This document shows, piece by piece, positions 15,841 through 24,817 of a stretch of DNA of 37,661 nt. A program made the translations under genes and the position numbers. The notes beneath the pieces are model-generated. The model did not search any database. It was not told the DNA's origin and saw nothing but the letters and a program-made list of their open reading frames with translations. Origin of the DNA: Streptomyces sp. LS1784 (GTDB lineage: Bacteria; Actinomycetota; Actinomycetes; Streptomycetales; Streptomycetaceae); contig NZ_JAHSQD010000022.1 of the NCBI RefSeq assembly GCF_020103755.1, forward strand, positions 1-37,661, read 5' to 3'. Position 1 is the first letter of the stretch. Every line of letters starts with the position of its first letter.

Positions 15841-15902
15841 CAGCGCTCTCGGACGACACGGGGTGCTCTCCCAGGCAATCGGCCACCGGCGGCCGGCCCT
15901 AG

Positions 15903-16787
<885 letters not shown>

Positions 16788-16862
16788 CCCGGACGGCCGT
16801 CCGCACCCGACCGCGGCCGCCCGCCCCCGACCACCGGCCGTCCGCACCCACGTCGTCCGGCT

Positions 16863-17894
16863 TCACCAGGGCCGGCGGTGCAGCGCCATGTGCACGGTGT
16901 CGACGACCTGGATCAGCGCGGCCCGGGTGGTACCGGTGGGATGGAGCCCGCCGACGAGCAGGAAGCCGTGCATCACCCCCTGGTAGCGCGTCGACACCAC
17001 CGGGACCCCGGCCGCGCGGAGCCTGGCCGCGTAGGCCTCGCCCTCGTCCCGCAGCACGTCGGCCTCGGCGGTGACCACGAGCGCCGGCGGCAGCCCCACG
17101 AGCTGCTCCAGCGAGGCGCGCAGCGGTGCGGCGGTCGTTTCCTTCCGCCGCTGGGGCTCGGGCAGGTAGTCGTCCCAGAAGCGGCGCATGTGCTCGCGGT
17201 GCAGGAAGTAGCCGGTGGCGAAGCGGCGGTAGGAGGGGGTGTCGAAGTCGGCGTCGGTGACCGGGTACAGCAGCACCTGGTGGGCGAGCGGGACGTCGCC
17301 GCGTTCCCGGGCCAGCAAGGTCAGGGCCGCCACCAGGTTGGCCCCCGCGGAGTCGCCGACGACGGCGATCCGATCCCCCGCCAGTCCGATCTCGTGCCCG
17401 TGCTCGTGGATCCAGCGGGCCACGGCGTGGCACTGTTCGACGGCCACCGGGTAGCGGGCCGCGGGCGCCCGGGCGTAGTCCACGTAGACGACGGCGGCGT
17501 CGGTGCCCAGGGCGAACTCCCGGATCAGCCGGGCGTAGCAGTCGGCGTCGCCGAGCGACCAGCCGAGGCCGGGCAGGAACAGCACCACCGGGCTGGGCTC
17601 GGCGGTGCCGACGGGCCTGGTCACCTGGACGTGCACCCGCCCGCCGGGCCCGCAGGGCAGGGCGAGCCACTCCGAGGTGACGCCGCAGGGGTCGTCCGGG
17701 TCCTCGTACTCGTCGCAGACCGTCTCCTCGCCCGATCCGTCGCCCGGAACGCCGTCGTGGGCGAGGAAGTCGCGGGCGAGGAAGGAGAGGTCCGGCAGTC
17801 CCGTCGCGGACCGGCCGGCTCCGGCGTCCAGGAACTCCTGGAGCGCCCGGTCGAGCACCGGACGCCGCTCGGGCAGAGGGGTGGGATCGGACAA
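16863..17894 (-). CDS. HSL-family alpha/beta-hydrolase (acetyl-esterase type)
   Basis: 343 residues from a TTG at 17894, chosen because AGGAG lies seven bases before it; an ATG nearby is out of frame. The catalytic fold matches the hormone-sensitive-lipase group: nucleophile S182 in GDSAGANL, acid D279 in EADVLRDEG, and H309 in VMHGFL. The hallmark HGGGW oxyanion motif is replaced by PGLGW (108-112), which keeps two glycines but loses the histidine. The GDSAGAN plus YVDYARAP combination is otherwise standard. It is unlike typical members in carrying a ~95-residue N-terminal region with DEYEDPDDPCG, presumably a cap. It is preceded on the same strand by an AraC-regulator gene and an AraC relic. 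Confidence 0.88.
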   Translation of the reverse strand: MSDPTPLPERRPVLDRALQEFLDAGAGRSATGLPDLSFLARDFLAHDGVPGDGSGEETVCDEYEDPDDPCGVTSEWLALPCGPGGRVHVQVTRPVGTAEPSPVVLFLPGLGWSLGDADCYARLIREFALGTDAAVVYVDYARAPAARYPVAVEQCHAVARWIHEHGHEIGLAGDRIAVVGDSAGANLVAALTLLARERGDVPLAHQVLLYPVTDADFDTPSYRRFATGYFLHREHMRRFWDDYLPEPQRRKETTAAPLRASLEQLVGLPPALVVTAEADVLRDEGEAYAARLRAAGVPVVSTRYQGVMHGFLLVGGLHPTGTTRAALIQVVDTVHMALHRRPW

Positions 17895-18099
17895 CTCATC
17901 GCTCCTGGCCTGATCGGAAGGGCTCGGCAACGCGACGCCTGCCCGGGCGTGGGCTCGGTCCGCGCCTGGCGGAAGGTCGGCCCTCCGACGCCTCGCGCAC
18001 GCCACCCGACGGTACTGCCGGAGAGCCCGCCCCATTGGCCTGATCGTGCACGGATTTCCCCCAGGATAAGCGACTCGTCATCCGGCACCGGCCCACAGG

Positions 18100-18175
18100 G
18101 CGCGCCGCCGGCGCGGCGGGATCCCGTAGGCGGCCCGAAAGCCCGGCTGGAGTACGCGGGTTGACGAATCCCCGT
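18100..18175 (-). pseudogene. 3' relic of an AraC-family regulator
   Basis: On the minus strand, GFVNP, then SRAF, then RAAYGIPPR can be read in order with one-base frame changes. This corresponds to the signature end of AraC C-terminal domains (WGF...HFSRAFRAAYGxSPREWR), which the intact gene just upstream (18207-19076) also carries. Only about 25 codons remain. It is best explained as what is left of a second, tandem AraC gene. Confidence 0.45.
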
Positions 18176-18206
18176 CGCCGGCTGACGAGCGTGCTTGCCA
18201 GGGCGC

Positions 18207-19076
18207 TCAGGAGGGATGAGAGCCGTCGGCCTGTGCGGCGTAGGCCTGCCACTCCCGGGGCGAGACCCCGTAGGCGTCGCGGAACGCCCGGCTGAAGTGG
18301 GAGTGGCTGACGAAGCCCCACCGGTGCGCGACGGCGGAGACGCTGCTCTGCCGGTGCGACGGACGCTCCAGTTCCCTGCGGCAGGCGTCCAGCCGGCGCT
18401 GCCGCACGAACTGGCCCACGGTCGTCCCGTCCTGCTGGAACAGTTTGTGCAGGTAGCGCACCGAGATGTGCTGCGAGCGGGCGATCGACTCCGGCCCGAT
18501 GTTCGGATCGGCGAGGTTCTCCTCGATGTGGGCCCGGATCCGCGCCAGCAGCTCCGCCGCACCGCTCGGTTGTTCCGGCCCCTCGCGCTCCAGCAGCTCG
18601 CTCACCAGGATCGCGACGATGTCGGAGACGCTGCGCGCGAGGCGGCTGCCCGGCCTGGCCCGGTGCGCCCGGGCCTGGGTGGCGAGGGTCCGCAGGAACT
18701 GGGCGGCGAGCGAGCCGACGCCCTCGTTCCCCCGCGCCACCAGACCGCCGGTGCGCCGGACGTCGGCCTGGCGCACGCCCAGGTAGAAGCAGGGGACGCG
18801 GAACTCGACCATCAGGCACTCGGCGTCCCGCAGCAGGCCCGCCGGGTGACGGGTGGCGCCGATCAGCAGGTCCCCGGGCGCCAGGACGGTGCTGATGCCG
18901 TGGCGTCGGACCAGAGCGGCGCCCTGGACGTGCAGGAGGACGTGGAGGCAGTCCTTTGGGTCGGTTCCGGGCGGCGGGGACAGGACGTCGATGCAGTCGC
19001 CGGCGTCGTCACGGACGGCCTGGCCATACAGGTGGTACTCGGGTTCGGGCATGGGTGAGGGACCCGACGGGATCAC
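18207..19076 (-). CDS. AraC-family transcriptional regulator (AraC_binding_2 type)
   Basis: 289 residues from a GTG at 19076 with GGAG six bases upstream; the ATG at 19052 is an alternative with a poorer site. The N-terminal half (~1-170) is a cupin-like ligand/dimerisation domain of the AraC_binding_2 kind (LHVLLHVQGAALVRRHG, LAPGDLLIGATRHPAG). The C-terminal ~100 residues hold two helix-turn-helix units: IARSQHISVRYLHKLFQQDG, then WGFVSHSHFSRAFRDAYG and SPREWQAY. It lies between an alpha/beta hydrolase gene upstream (97-base gap) and an AraC relic plus esterase downstream, all on the same strand, and probably controls one or both hydrolases. The effector is unknown. Confidence 0.92.
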   Translation of the reverse strand: MIPSGPSPMPEPEYHLYGQAVRDDAGDCIDVLSPPPGTDPKDCLHVLLHVQGAALVRRHGISTVLAPGDLLIGATRHPAGLLRDAECLMVEFRVPCFYLGVRQADVRRTGGLVARGNEGVGSLAAQFLRTLATQARAHRARPGSRLARSVSDIVAILVSELLEREGPEQPSGAAELLARIRAHIEENLADPNIGPESIARSQHISVRYLHKLFQQDGTTVGQFVRQRRLDACRRELERPSHRQSSVSAVAHRWGFVSHSHFSRAFRDAYGVSPREWQAYAAQADGSHPS

Positions 19077-19173
19077 GGGAGGCTCCGACCGGTTCGAGGG
19101 TTCAGTACGGGTGCTGGGGACCGCCGCGCCCCACGGAACGGGGTGCGGCGGAAGGGGAGATCGGGCGAGGAGG

Positions 19174-20004
19174 TCAGGAGAGGAACTTGTCCACGACGGC
19201 GTTGAACGCGCCGGGGTTCTCCAGGAACGGGAAGTGCGAGTTCGCCACGCTCTTCGGGAACACGTGGAGGCGGGCGCCGGGGATCCGCTCGGTGATGAAG
19301 CGCTGGGACGCCGGGTCCACGTGGCTCCCCTCGCAGCCGATCACCAGGGTCGGCACGTCGATGCAGTCGAGGACGTCGCGCCAGTCCTGGGCGCAGTGGT
19401 CGAAGAGCAGCGGGACGCCCGCGTACGCCGGGGTCGAGCGGATCTGCTCGGTCACGAAGGCGAGCAGGTCCGGGTCGGTGTCGCCGCTGAACATCGAGCG
19501 GACGAAGTCCTCGCGGGCCTCGGCGCCGTCCGGGCCGGCCAGCGCGGCGCCCAGTTCCAGGAGCCCGGCGACGTCGAAGAGGGCGCCGGACTCGTGCTGC
19601 TCCGTCTCCGTCATCCAGGGCACCGCCGCCACCGCGGCCGGCTGGTCGACCAGGACGAGCCGACGGATGCGGCCGGTGCCGTGCTGGTCGACGAAGCTCC
19701 ACCACACCGAGGCGCCCATCGACCAGCCCAGCGCGTCGAAGGCGTCCAGGCCCAGGTGGTCGACCAGGCCGAGGACGTCACGGGCCAGGCGCGCGACGCG
19801 GTAGCCGTGGCGCGGCTTGCCGGAACGGCCGTGGCCGCGGAAGTCCACCGTCACGACGCGCCGGCCCGACGCCAGCCCCTCGACCTGGTGGCGGAACATC
19901 TCCTGTGTCTGCCCCCAGCCGTGGAGCATCACCAGCGGGACCCCGTCGCCTCCGCTGTCGCGGTAGGCCAGGCGCACGCCGTCGTTCGTGGTCAGTTCAC
20001 GCAT
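19174..20004 (-). CDS. Alpha/beta hydrolase
   Basis: 276 residues, start at ATG 20004 (MRELTTNDGVRLAYRDSGG). Motifs: HGWGQTQEMF at 28-37, DFRGHGRS at 54-61, nucleophile S95 in GWSMGAS, and a late histidine in VANSHFPFLENP. At the usual acid position after strand 7 the sequence is LVIGCEGSHVDPASQ, so the acid may be the Glu or Asp beside it or be supplied after strand 6. The family includes ring-cleavage hydrolases, lactonases and haloperoxidase-like esterases; the substrate is open. The 194-base upstream gap to the PucR gene contains the 12-base perfect palindrome TGAGGATCCTCA. Lying between PucR and AraC genes on one strand, it is a good candidate target for one of them. Confidence 0.9.
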   Translation of the reverse strand: MRELTTNDGVRLAYRDSGGDGVPLVMLHGWGQTQEMFRHQVEGLASGRRVVTVDFRGHGRSGKPRHGYRVARLARDVLGLVDHLGLDAFDALGWSMGASVWWSFVDQHGTGRIRRLVLVDQPAAVAAVPWMTETEQHESGALFDVAGLLELGAALAGPDGAEAREDFVRSMFSGDTDPDLLAFVTEQIRSTPAYAGVPLLFDHCAQDWRDVLDCIDVPTLVIGCEGSHVDPASQRFITERIPGARLHVFPKSVANSHFPFLENPGAFNAVVDKFLS

Positions 20005-20090
20005 GGTGCTCGTTCTTGTCCGTTCTTCTCGGCTCGTGGATTCGGGATGTGACGTCAGCGGGCCGCCAGGGGCGGAGCGGTAGCTCCTAC

Positions 20091-20102
20091 TGAGGATCCT
20101 CA
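20091..20102. promoter_or_regulatory. 12-base palindrome upstream of the hydrolase gene
   Basis: TGAGGATCCTCA, a perfect palindrome, lies 87 bases before the hydrolase start and ~97 bases after the PucR-gene stop. It is a candidate operator for the neighbouring PucR or AraC protein. Short palindromes also occur by chance. Confidence 0.35.
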
Positions 20103-20198
20103 CGGCGGGGTGAACCCGTTGACCACCGACCGACACAGGGATTGCCTGATGGAACTTCATCGCTCCGTAGCAACCGCCTGATTCGGCGAGGAGGCGGG

Positions 20199-21473
20199 TC
20201 AACCGACCGTGGCGGCACGGTCGCCGGGGACGTCGGTCTCCCGGGGAACTTGGAGCAGGTCCAGGAGCTGGAGACCCATGTGCAGCACCAGGCGGTGCGC
20301 GCCGTCGTCCAGGTCCAGGCCCGTGATCTCCTGGATCCGGCGCAGGCGGTAGTACAGCGAGGTGCGGTGCAGCTCCAGGACCTCCGCGGTCCTGGGCACC
20401 GACCCGGCGTTCTCCAGGAAACAGCGCAGGGTCTCCTCCAGCCGGGAGTTGCCGCCGCCGTCCAGCAGAAGCCGCAGCGGCTTCGGCAGGAGGGATTCGT
20501 TGAGCGCGCTCTCCGGCAGCTGGAGGAACATCGTGAACTCCCCGAGCCGCTCCCAGTCGCCGACGCCCTCCAGCCGGGGCAGCCGACGGGCCGCACGCAC
20601 CGCCACCCGGGCCTGGTCGTGGCAGATCCACGCGTCCGCCAGCGCCGTCCTACGGCCGCCCACTCCCACCGCGACGTCCACGTCCGTGCCCAGGAAGGTC
20701 CGCAGGGAGCGGACGATCGCGCGGCACTGCACGTCCAGTTCCTCGTCCGTCGGTTCCCGGTCGAAGACCTGCACCAGGACCGCCCGGTCCTGGTCGACCG
20801 CCGACAGACCGCGGGCCGTACGGGCGTGCCGGAACGGCTCCAGCGCCCCCCGCAACGCCACCGCGATCTGGCCGGACGGCCCCCGCTGCCCGGAGACGAC
20901 CACACTGGTCACCACCACGTGCGGGCCCGCCGGTAGGAGGCCGTCGTCCACCAGGCGCTGGTGCGCCGCGCAACGCAGTGCGGAGTCCGAGCCGACCAAC
21001 CAACCCAAGAGCTGGCGGGTGCGCTCCTCGTCCACGTCCGAGGCCAGCCGATCGGCGTACATCTCGACCGCCACCGTGCGGGCGACCCGGTCGATGGCCT
21101 CGGTCTCGGCCTCCGTGAGGGGCTCGCCCACCGCCATGACCTTCAGGATGCCCAGCATGTGGCCCCGCTGGCGGATCGGGACGCAGTAGCGCGGCTGCAT
21201 CCCCAGGTCGTCGCGCCCCGGCAGGATCCCCGGGACGGTCCACCGGGCGACCCCCTGGGACAGCACGTAGCGGATGATCTCGTCGTCCGCGATGCCCTGC
21301 AGCAGCGTGCGCACGCGCACCCGGTCCTCGTCGCCGAAGTGCCGGCTGGTGCAGATCATCCGCACCAGCGGGTCGTCGAGGACGACCGAGCGTCCTAGCT
21401 CCTCGGCCAGGCCGTCCACCAACGTCTGCAGCGCCTCGCCTCCAGAACGCGCGCGCTGGATCCACATCGTCAT
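20199..21473 (-). CDS. PucR-family helix-turn-helix regulator
   Basis: 424 residues from an ATG with AAGGAG six bases upstream. The N-terminal ~150 residues look like a GAF-type sensor (PRYCVPIRQRGHMLGILKV, MAVGEPLTEAETEAIDRVAR). The middle is a degenerate cyclase-like (GGDEF-family-derived) segment seen in PucR/CdaR proteins (AVLVQVFDREPTDEE, VDVAVGVGGRR). The C-terminal HTH_30 domain occupies ~345-404 (RCFLENAGSVPRTAEVLELH, RTSLYYRLRRIQEITGLDL). PucR/CdaR regulators commonly activate catabolic operons (purines, sugar acids, others). It precedes the hydrolase gene on the same strand (194-base gap) and is divergent from a small ORF at 21519. Confidence 0.92.
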   Translation of the reverse strand: MTMWIQRARSGGEALQTLVDGLAEELGRSVVLDDPLVRMICTSRHFGDEDRVRVRTLLQGIADDEIIRYVLSQGVARWTVPGILPGRDDLGMQPRYCVPIRQRGHMLGILKVMAVGEPLTEAETEAIDRVARTVAVEMYADRLASDVDEERTRQLLGWLVGSDSALRCAAHQRLVDDGLLPAGPHVVVTSVVVSGQRGPSGQIAVALRGALEPFRHARTARGLSAVDQDRAVLVQVFDREPTDEELDVQCRAIVRSLRTFLGTDVDVAVGVGGRRTALADAWICHDQARVAVRAARRLPRLEGVGDWERLGEFTMFLQLPESALNESLLPKPLRLLLDGGGNSRLEETLRCFLENAGSVPRTAEVLELHRTSLYYRLRRIQEITGLDLDDGAHRLVLHMGLQLLDLLQVPRETDVPGDRAATVG

Positions 21474-21518
21474 GATCCACTCCTTCCTGGCACGCCATTC
21501 ATACAAGGAGCGGAGCAG

Positions 21519-21779
21519 ATGGACAACATTCAACAAAGTGAGGAAACGGCGGCTCCACCCGACTGGTGCCGCCGGTCGCCTCGGGTGGCGCCCGCCCCTC
21601 AGGGGAGGCCGCGCAACGGCTCCGGGGGCGGCCGGAAGATGACGAAAAGGCTTTCAGGCCAAGGGATTTCAGCCGGCATGACGGTCATCCGGCGACGATC
21701 GGGGAGCCCCCGCGGACGTGCGGCTCCCCGACCGCCCGACAGGACGGGCAGGGCGGGAACGAGCCCGAGGACCGCCTGA
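21519..21779 (+). CDS. Small ORF, possibly the 5' end of a lost gene
   Basis: An ATG at 21519 is preceded by AAGGAGCGGAGCAG, a strong ribosome-binding context, and is divergent from the PucR gene. The first ~17 residues (MDNIQQSEETAAPPDWC) look like a genuine N-terminus, but the rest of the 86-residue frame is rich in Arg/Gly/Pro and resembles non-coding sequence. I suspect a truncated gene whose 3' part was deleted. No family is recognised. Confidence 0.35.
   Translation: MDNIQQSEETAAPPDWCRRSPRVAPAPQGRPRNGSGGGRKMTKRLSGQGISAGMTVIRRRSGSPRGRAAPRPPDRTGRAGTSPRTA
21700..21730. terminator. Hairpin between the PucR and LAL genes
   Basis: Nine-base perfect arms (CGGGGAGCC at 21700-21708 with 21722-21730) around a 13-base loop that can itself pair. 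It lies ~145 bases past the stop of the LuxR-type gene, and would also serve the small plus-strand ORF. No T-tract. Confidence 0.5.
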
Positions 21780-21872
21780 GCATCCCGCGAACGGTGCGCA
21801 GAGTGTCCTATCGCGGTGCACCGCCGGAACATCTCCGGGAGAGCCCGTGCCCGCCCGTCGAACGGGTCGTGC

Positions 21873-24620
21873 TCAGTCCGTGCCCAGTTTTTCGCTCAGC
21901 TGGCTGCGAGAGGTGATCCCGAGCTTCGGGAAGATCCGGTACAGGTGCGTGCCGATCGTCCGGGGCGACAGGTGCAGCTGCCGACCTATCTCCTTGTTGG
22001 AGAGCCCTTGCGCCGCCAGCTGGGCGATCTGGACCTCCTGGGGCGTGAGCAGGTCCCGGTCGGGGCGGCCTTGGCCCCTGCTGCCCTCGCCGGCCGAGCG
22101 GAGCTCCTGGGCCGCCCGCTCACGCCAGGGCTCCACGCCCATGGCCGCGAAGGACTCCCGGGCGATCCGCAGCGGAGTGCGGGCCTCCATCACCCGGCGG
22201 CGCCGCCGGAGCCAGGTGCCGTAGGCGAGCATGAGCCGGGCGCGGACGAAGGGTGTACGGGACATGTCCAGGTCGAACGCCGACCGGAAGTGCTCTTCGG
22301 CGTGCTCGTCGTCGGCGAGCAGCGCCCGGGCGAATCCCAGGTTCACCCGGATCATCTGGACCTCGCTCGTCCCGGCGGACGTGACGAGCTGTCGCAGGGC
22401 GGCCTTCGCCATGGCCCGCTGGTCGTCGTCGGTGGCGGCCTCGGCCAACTCGGTGATGGCCATGGTCTGCATGAACGGATGGTAGGAGGGATCGGCCGGG
22501 TCGAAGACCCGCCAGACGCAGGAGAACGCCTCGGCGAAATGGCCCGCGGCGAGGCCGATGAGGCCGCGGGTGATCTGGATGTACGCGAGCTTGGAGGGGT
22601 CGACCACGGTCAGCCCCTGGCCCTCCGCCTCGCCGATCGCGACCAGCGCGGTGTCCACGTCCCCGCGCAGTGCGGCGAACTGTGCCTTCGCCACCCGCGC
22701 ACCGGTCAGCCAACGTGGTTGTGCGGTCTCCTCGGCCAGCCGGGCGGCCTCGGCCGCCGCCGGGAGTCCGGTCTCCCAGTCGACGGTGTGCACGGTGGCG
22801 AGGGCGAGGAGCACCAGTGTCTTGGTCAGCGGGCCCCGACGCCCCTGACGGCGCAGTCCGTTCGCCGCGTGGCGGGCGAATCCGGTGACATGGTCGAACC
22901 CGTTCACCATGATGGCCGCGTTGGCCAGGGTGGCGGCGGTCACGACGTCGTACCCGCCCTCACGTTCGAGGCGCCGCAGCCGGTCGATCACCGTCGCCGA
23001 CGCCTCCAGCGGGGCGGCCCCCGCCAGCGTGCACACCAGGTCCGGGTGGAGTTCCGGGACAGGTAGCCGCTCGGCGGCCGTCACGACGCGCTCCCGCAGC
23101 TCTCGCCCCGGGTCCGCCCACCAGCACCGCCACGCGGCCACGCGCAGCAGCCGCAGCGCGAGTTCGGGATCGCCGGCCTCGGCGGCCTGCTCGGCCGTGG
23201 CGATCAGCAGGTGGATCCGGGACGTGCTCGTGTCGGACTCCGACTCCAGCCATTCGCGCAGCAGGACCACCCGGGCTCGCTCCAACAGGTCGGGGCCCAG
23301 CGATTCGGCCTGCTGCACCAGGGCTGACACACGATCCGCCTGGCCGAGTTCGAAGCGCAGTTCCGCCGCAGCGAGGAGACGGGCCACGCTTCGCGACGGC
23401 ACCTCGCTCAGCGCGGTGGCGCGTTCCAGCGCGGTCAGGGCCACGGCTGCGGCACCGCGCTCCTTCGCGCTGAACGCGGCCTGGTCCAGTTGTCGCGCCA
23501 CCGCTTCGTCGGGACGGCCGCCGGCCGCGGCCCGGTGCCACGCCTGCCGGTCGGGCTGTCCCTGGAGGGTGCGGGCAAGCGCGCCGTGGGCGGCGAGACG
23601 GTCCGCGAGCGAGGCCGAGCCCAGGAGGGCGGAGCGCACCAGCGGGTGGGTGAAGTCGATCCGGAACCCGTCGACGCGCACCAGACCCGCGGCGATGGCG
23701 GGCTCCAGGGAACGTGCGGACACCTCGGTGCCCGTCAGGGCCGAAGCCGCGGCGAGCACCTCGGTCAGCGCGCCGTCGTCGGCGGTGGCCGCGACCAGCA
23801 GCGCAAGGTGCGTGTCGGACGGAAGGTCGGCCGACCGCGAGGAGAAAGCCCGCTCCAGTCGGGCGGTGAGGGGAAGCCCGGGCGACAGCACGGACTCCCG
23901 AGGCGCCCCGTCCGCCCCCAGGGTGACGGGGAGCTCGGTCAGCGCGAGGGGATTGCCGGCCGACATCTGCGCCACCAGGCGGCGCGTCCCCGGGGCGAGA
24001 CCGGGGCTGCGGGCGGTCAGCAGGGCGTCGGCCGCGCTCGGCTCCAGGGGCTTGAGGTGCAGCTCACGGATGTCGGGGGCTCCCCGCCACACCGTACGGT
24101 CCTCGCGGACGGCAACGAGCAGGCCGACGGGTTCGGCGCCGACGCGGCGTGCGATGAACGCGAGGACGTCCAGGGTCGGTGTGTCCAGCCACTGGGCGTC
24201 GTCCACGACCAGCAGAACGGGGGCTTCGGCGGCTGCCTCGCCGAGCAGGCCGAGGGCGGCCAGGGAAAGCATGAAGAGCTGGGGCCCGGAGGCGCCGGGG
24301 GACGGCTCCGCCATGCCGAAGGCCCCCAGCAGCGCCTGCGCCTGGGGAGCGGGGAGGCGCGGGATGCGGTCCGTCACGGTGTGGGTCAGCTGGTGCAGCC
24401 CCGCGAACGGCAGATCGCTCTCGGCCTGGACACCCGAGGCCCTGAGGACGGTGAATCCGCAGGCGCGGGCCCGGGCGGCGGCGTGGTCCAGGAGGGCGGA
24501 CCTGCCGACCCCGGGGGCCCCGTGGATCAGCAGCGCGTCGCCACGCTCGGGCAGGGCGTCGACCAGTGCGTCGACGGCCGCCAGCTCCTCGTCCCGGCCG
24601 AACAGTGTGGTGCCTGACAT
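21873..24620 (-). CDS. LAL-type LuxR-family transcriptional regulator
   Basis: 915 residues from ATG 24620 with AGAGGA upstream. The N-terminal AAA-type ATPase domain shows a P-loop GAPGVGRSALLD (34-45), where the invariant lysine is arginine (R40), and Walker B VLLVVDDAQWLD with D140 and D141. A long TPR-like helical middle (~400-850) follows. The C-terminal LuxR/GerE helix-turn-helix occupies ~857-915 (LLTPQEVQIAQLAAQGLSNK, then SPRTIGTHLYRIFPKLGI). LAL proteins (MalT/PikD class) are large ATP-dependent activators, often of secondary metabolism or sugar uptake. Here no structural cluster is adjacent; the gene is divergent from an AraC pair with a 197-base intergenic region containing operator-like repeats. 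Confidence 0.93.
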   Translation of the reverse strand: MSGTTLFGRDEELAAVDALVDALPERGDALLIHGAPGVGRSALLDHAAARARACGFTVLRASGVQAESDLPFAGLHQLTHTVTDRIPRLPAPQAQALLGAFGMAEPSPGASGPQLFMLSLAALGLLGEAAAEAPVLLVVDDAQWLDTPTLDVLAFIARRVGAEPVGLLVAVREDRTVWRGAPDIRELHLKPLEPSAADALLTARSPGLAPGTRRLVAQMSAGNPLALTELPVTLGADGAPRESVLSPGLPLTARLERAFSSRSADLPSDTHLALLVAATADDGALTEVLAAASALTGTEVSARSLEPAIAAGLVRVDGFRIDFTHPLVRSALLGSASLADRLAAHGALARTLQGQPDRQAWHRAAAGGRPDEAVARQLDQAAFSAKERGAAAVALTALERATALSEVPSRSVARLLAAAELRFELGQADRVSALVQQAESLGPDLLERARVVLLREWLESESDTSTSRIHLLIATAEQAAEAGDPELALRLLRVAAWRCWWADPGRELRERVVTAAERLPVPELHPDLVCTLAGAAPLEASATVIDRLRRLEREGGYDVVTAATLANAAIMVNGFDHVTGFARHAANGLRRQGRRGPLTKTLVLLALATVHTVDWETGLPAAAEAARLAEETAQPRWLTGARVAKAQFAALRGDVDTALVAIGEAEGQGLTVVDPSKLAYIQITRGLIGLAAGHFAEAFSCVWRVFDPADPSYHPFMQTMAITELAEAATDDDQRAMAKAALRQLVTSAGTSEVQMIRVNLGFARALLADDEHAEEHFRSAFDLDMSRTPFVRARLMLAYGTWLRRRRRVMEARTPLRIARESFAAMGVEPWRERAAQELRSAGEGSRGQGRPDRDLLTPQEVQIAQLAAQGLSNKEIGRQLHLSPRTIGTHLYRIFPKLGITSRSQLSEKLGTD

Positions 24621-24710
24621 CCGATGTTCCTCTGTGCCTGCGTCAGTGCTCTGACCTGGACCGTTGCAGTGTAGGTGCACGCATTGCACGGTTGGAATGC
24701 GCTGAGAGTC

Positions 24711-24728
24711 ATGTGTCCGGCGACACAT
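24711..24728. promoter_or_regulatory. Inverted repeat in the LAL/AraC intergenic region
   Basis: Seven-base perfect arms ATGTGTC and GACACAT around CGGC, midway between the two divergent starts (90 bases from each). A weaker repeat GTGCA-N5-TGCAC lies nearby at 24675-24689. It is a plausible binding site for the LAL or the AraC protein controlling both directions. Confidence 0.55.
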
Positions 24729-24817
24729 CACCTACAGTCGCTTCACAGTCATTCAGCCGCCGACGTAAGTCATCCCGTGTTCCATGCTGGATGCCACACC
24801 GACCGGAGGGAGGACCC

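Noticed and set aside
16788-16862. Repeated GGCCGTCCGCACCC between convergent hydrolase genes as a mobile-element or terminator signature
   Set aside because: Only two short copies, with low-complexity GC content; one copy sits in a palindrome (CGGACGGCCGTCCG) that might help termination, but evidence is too slight for a separate feature.
22885-24654. Long plus-strand frame opposite the LAL gene
   Set aside because: It is a Ser/Arg-rich mirror of the LAL coding strand, as expected from GC-rich codon bias, with no motif or start signals.
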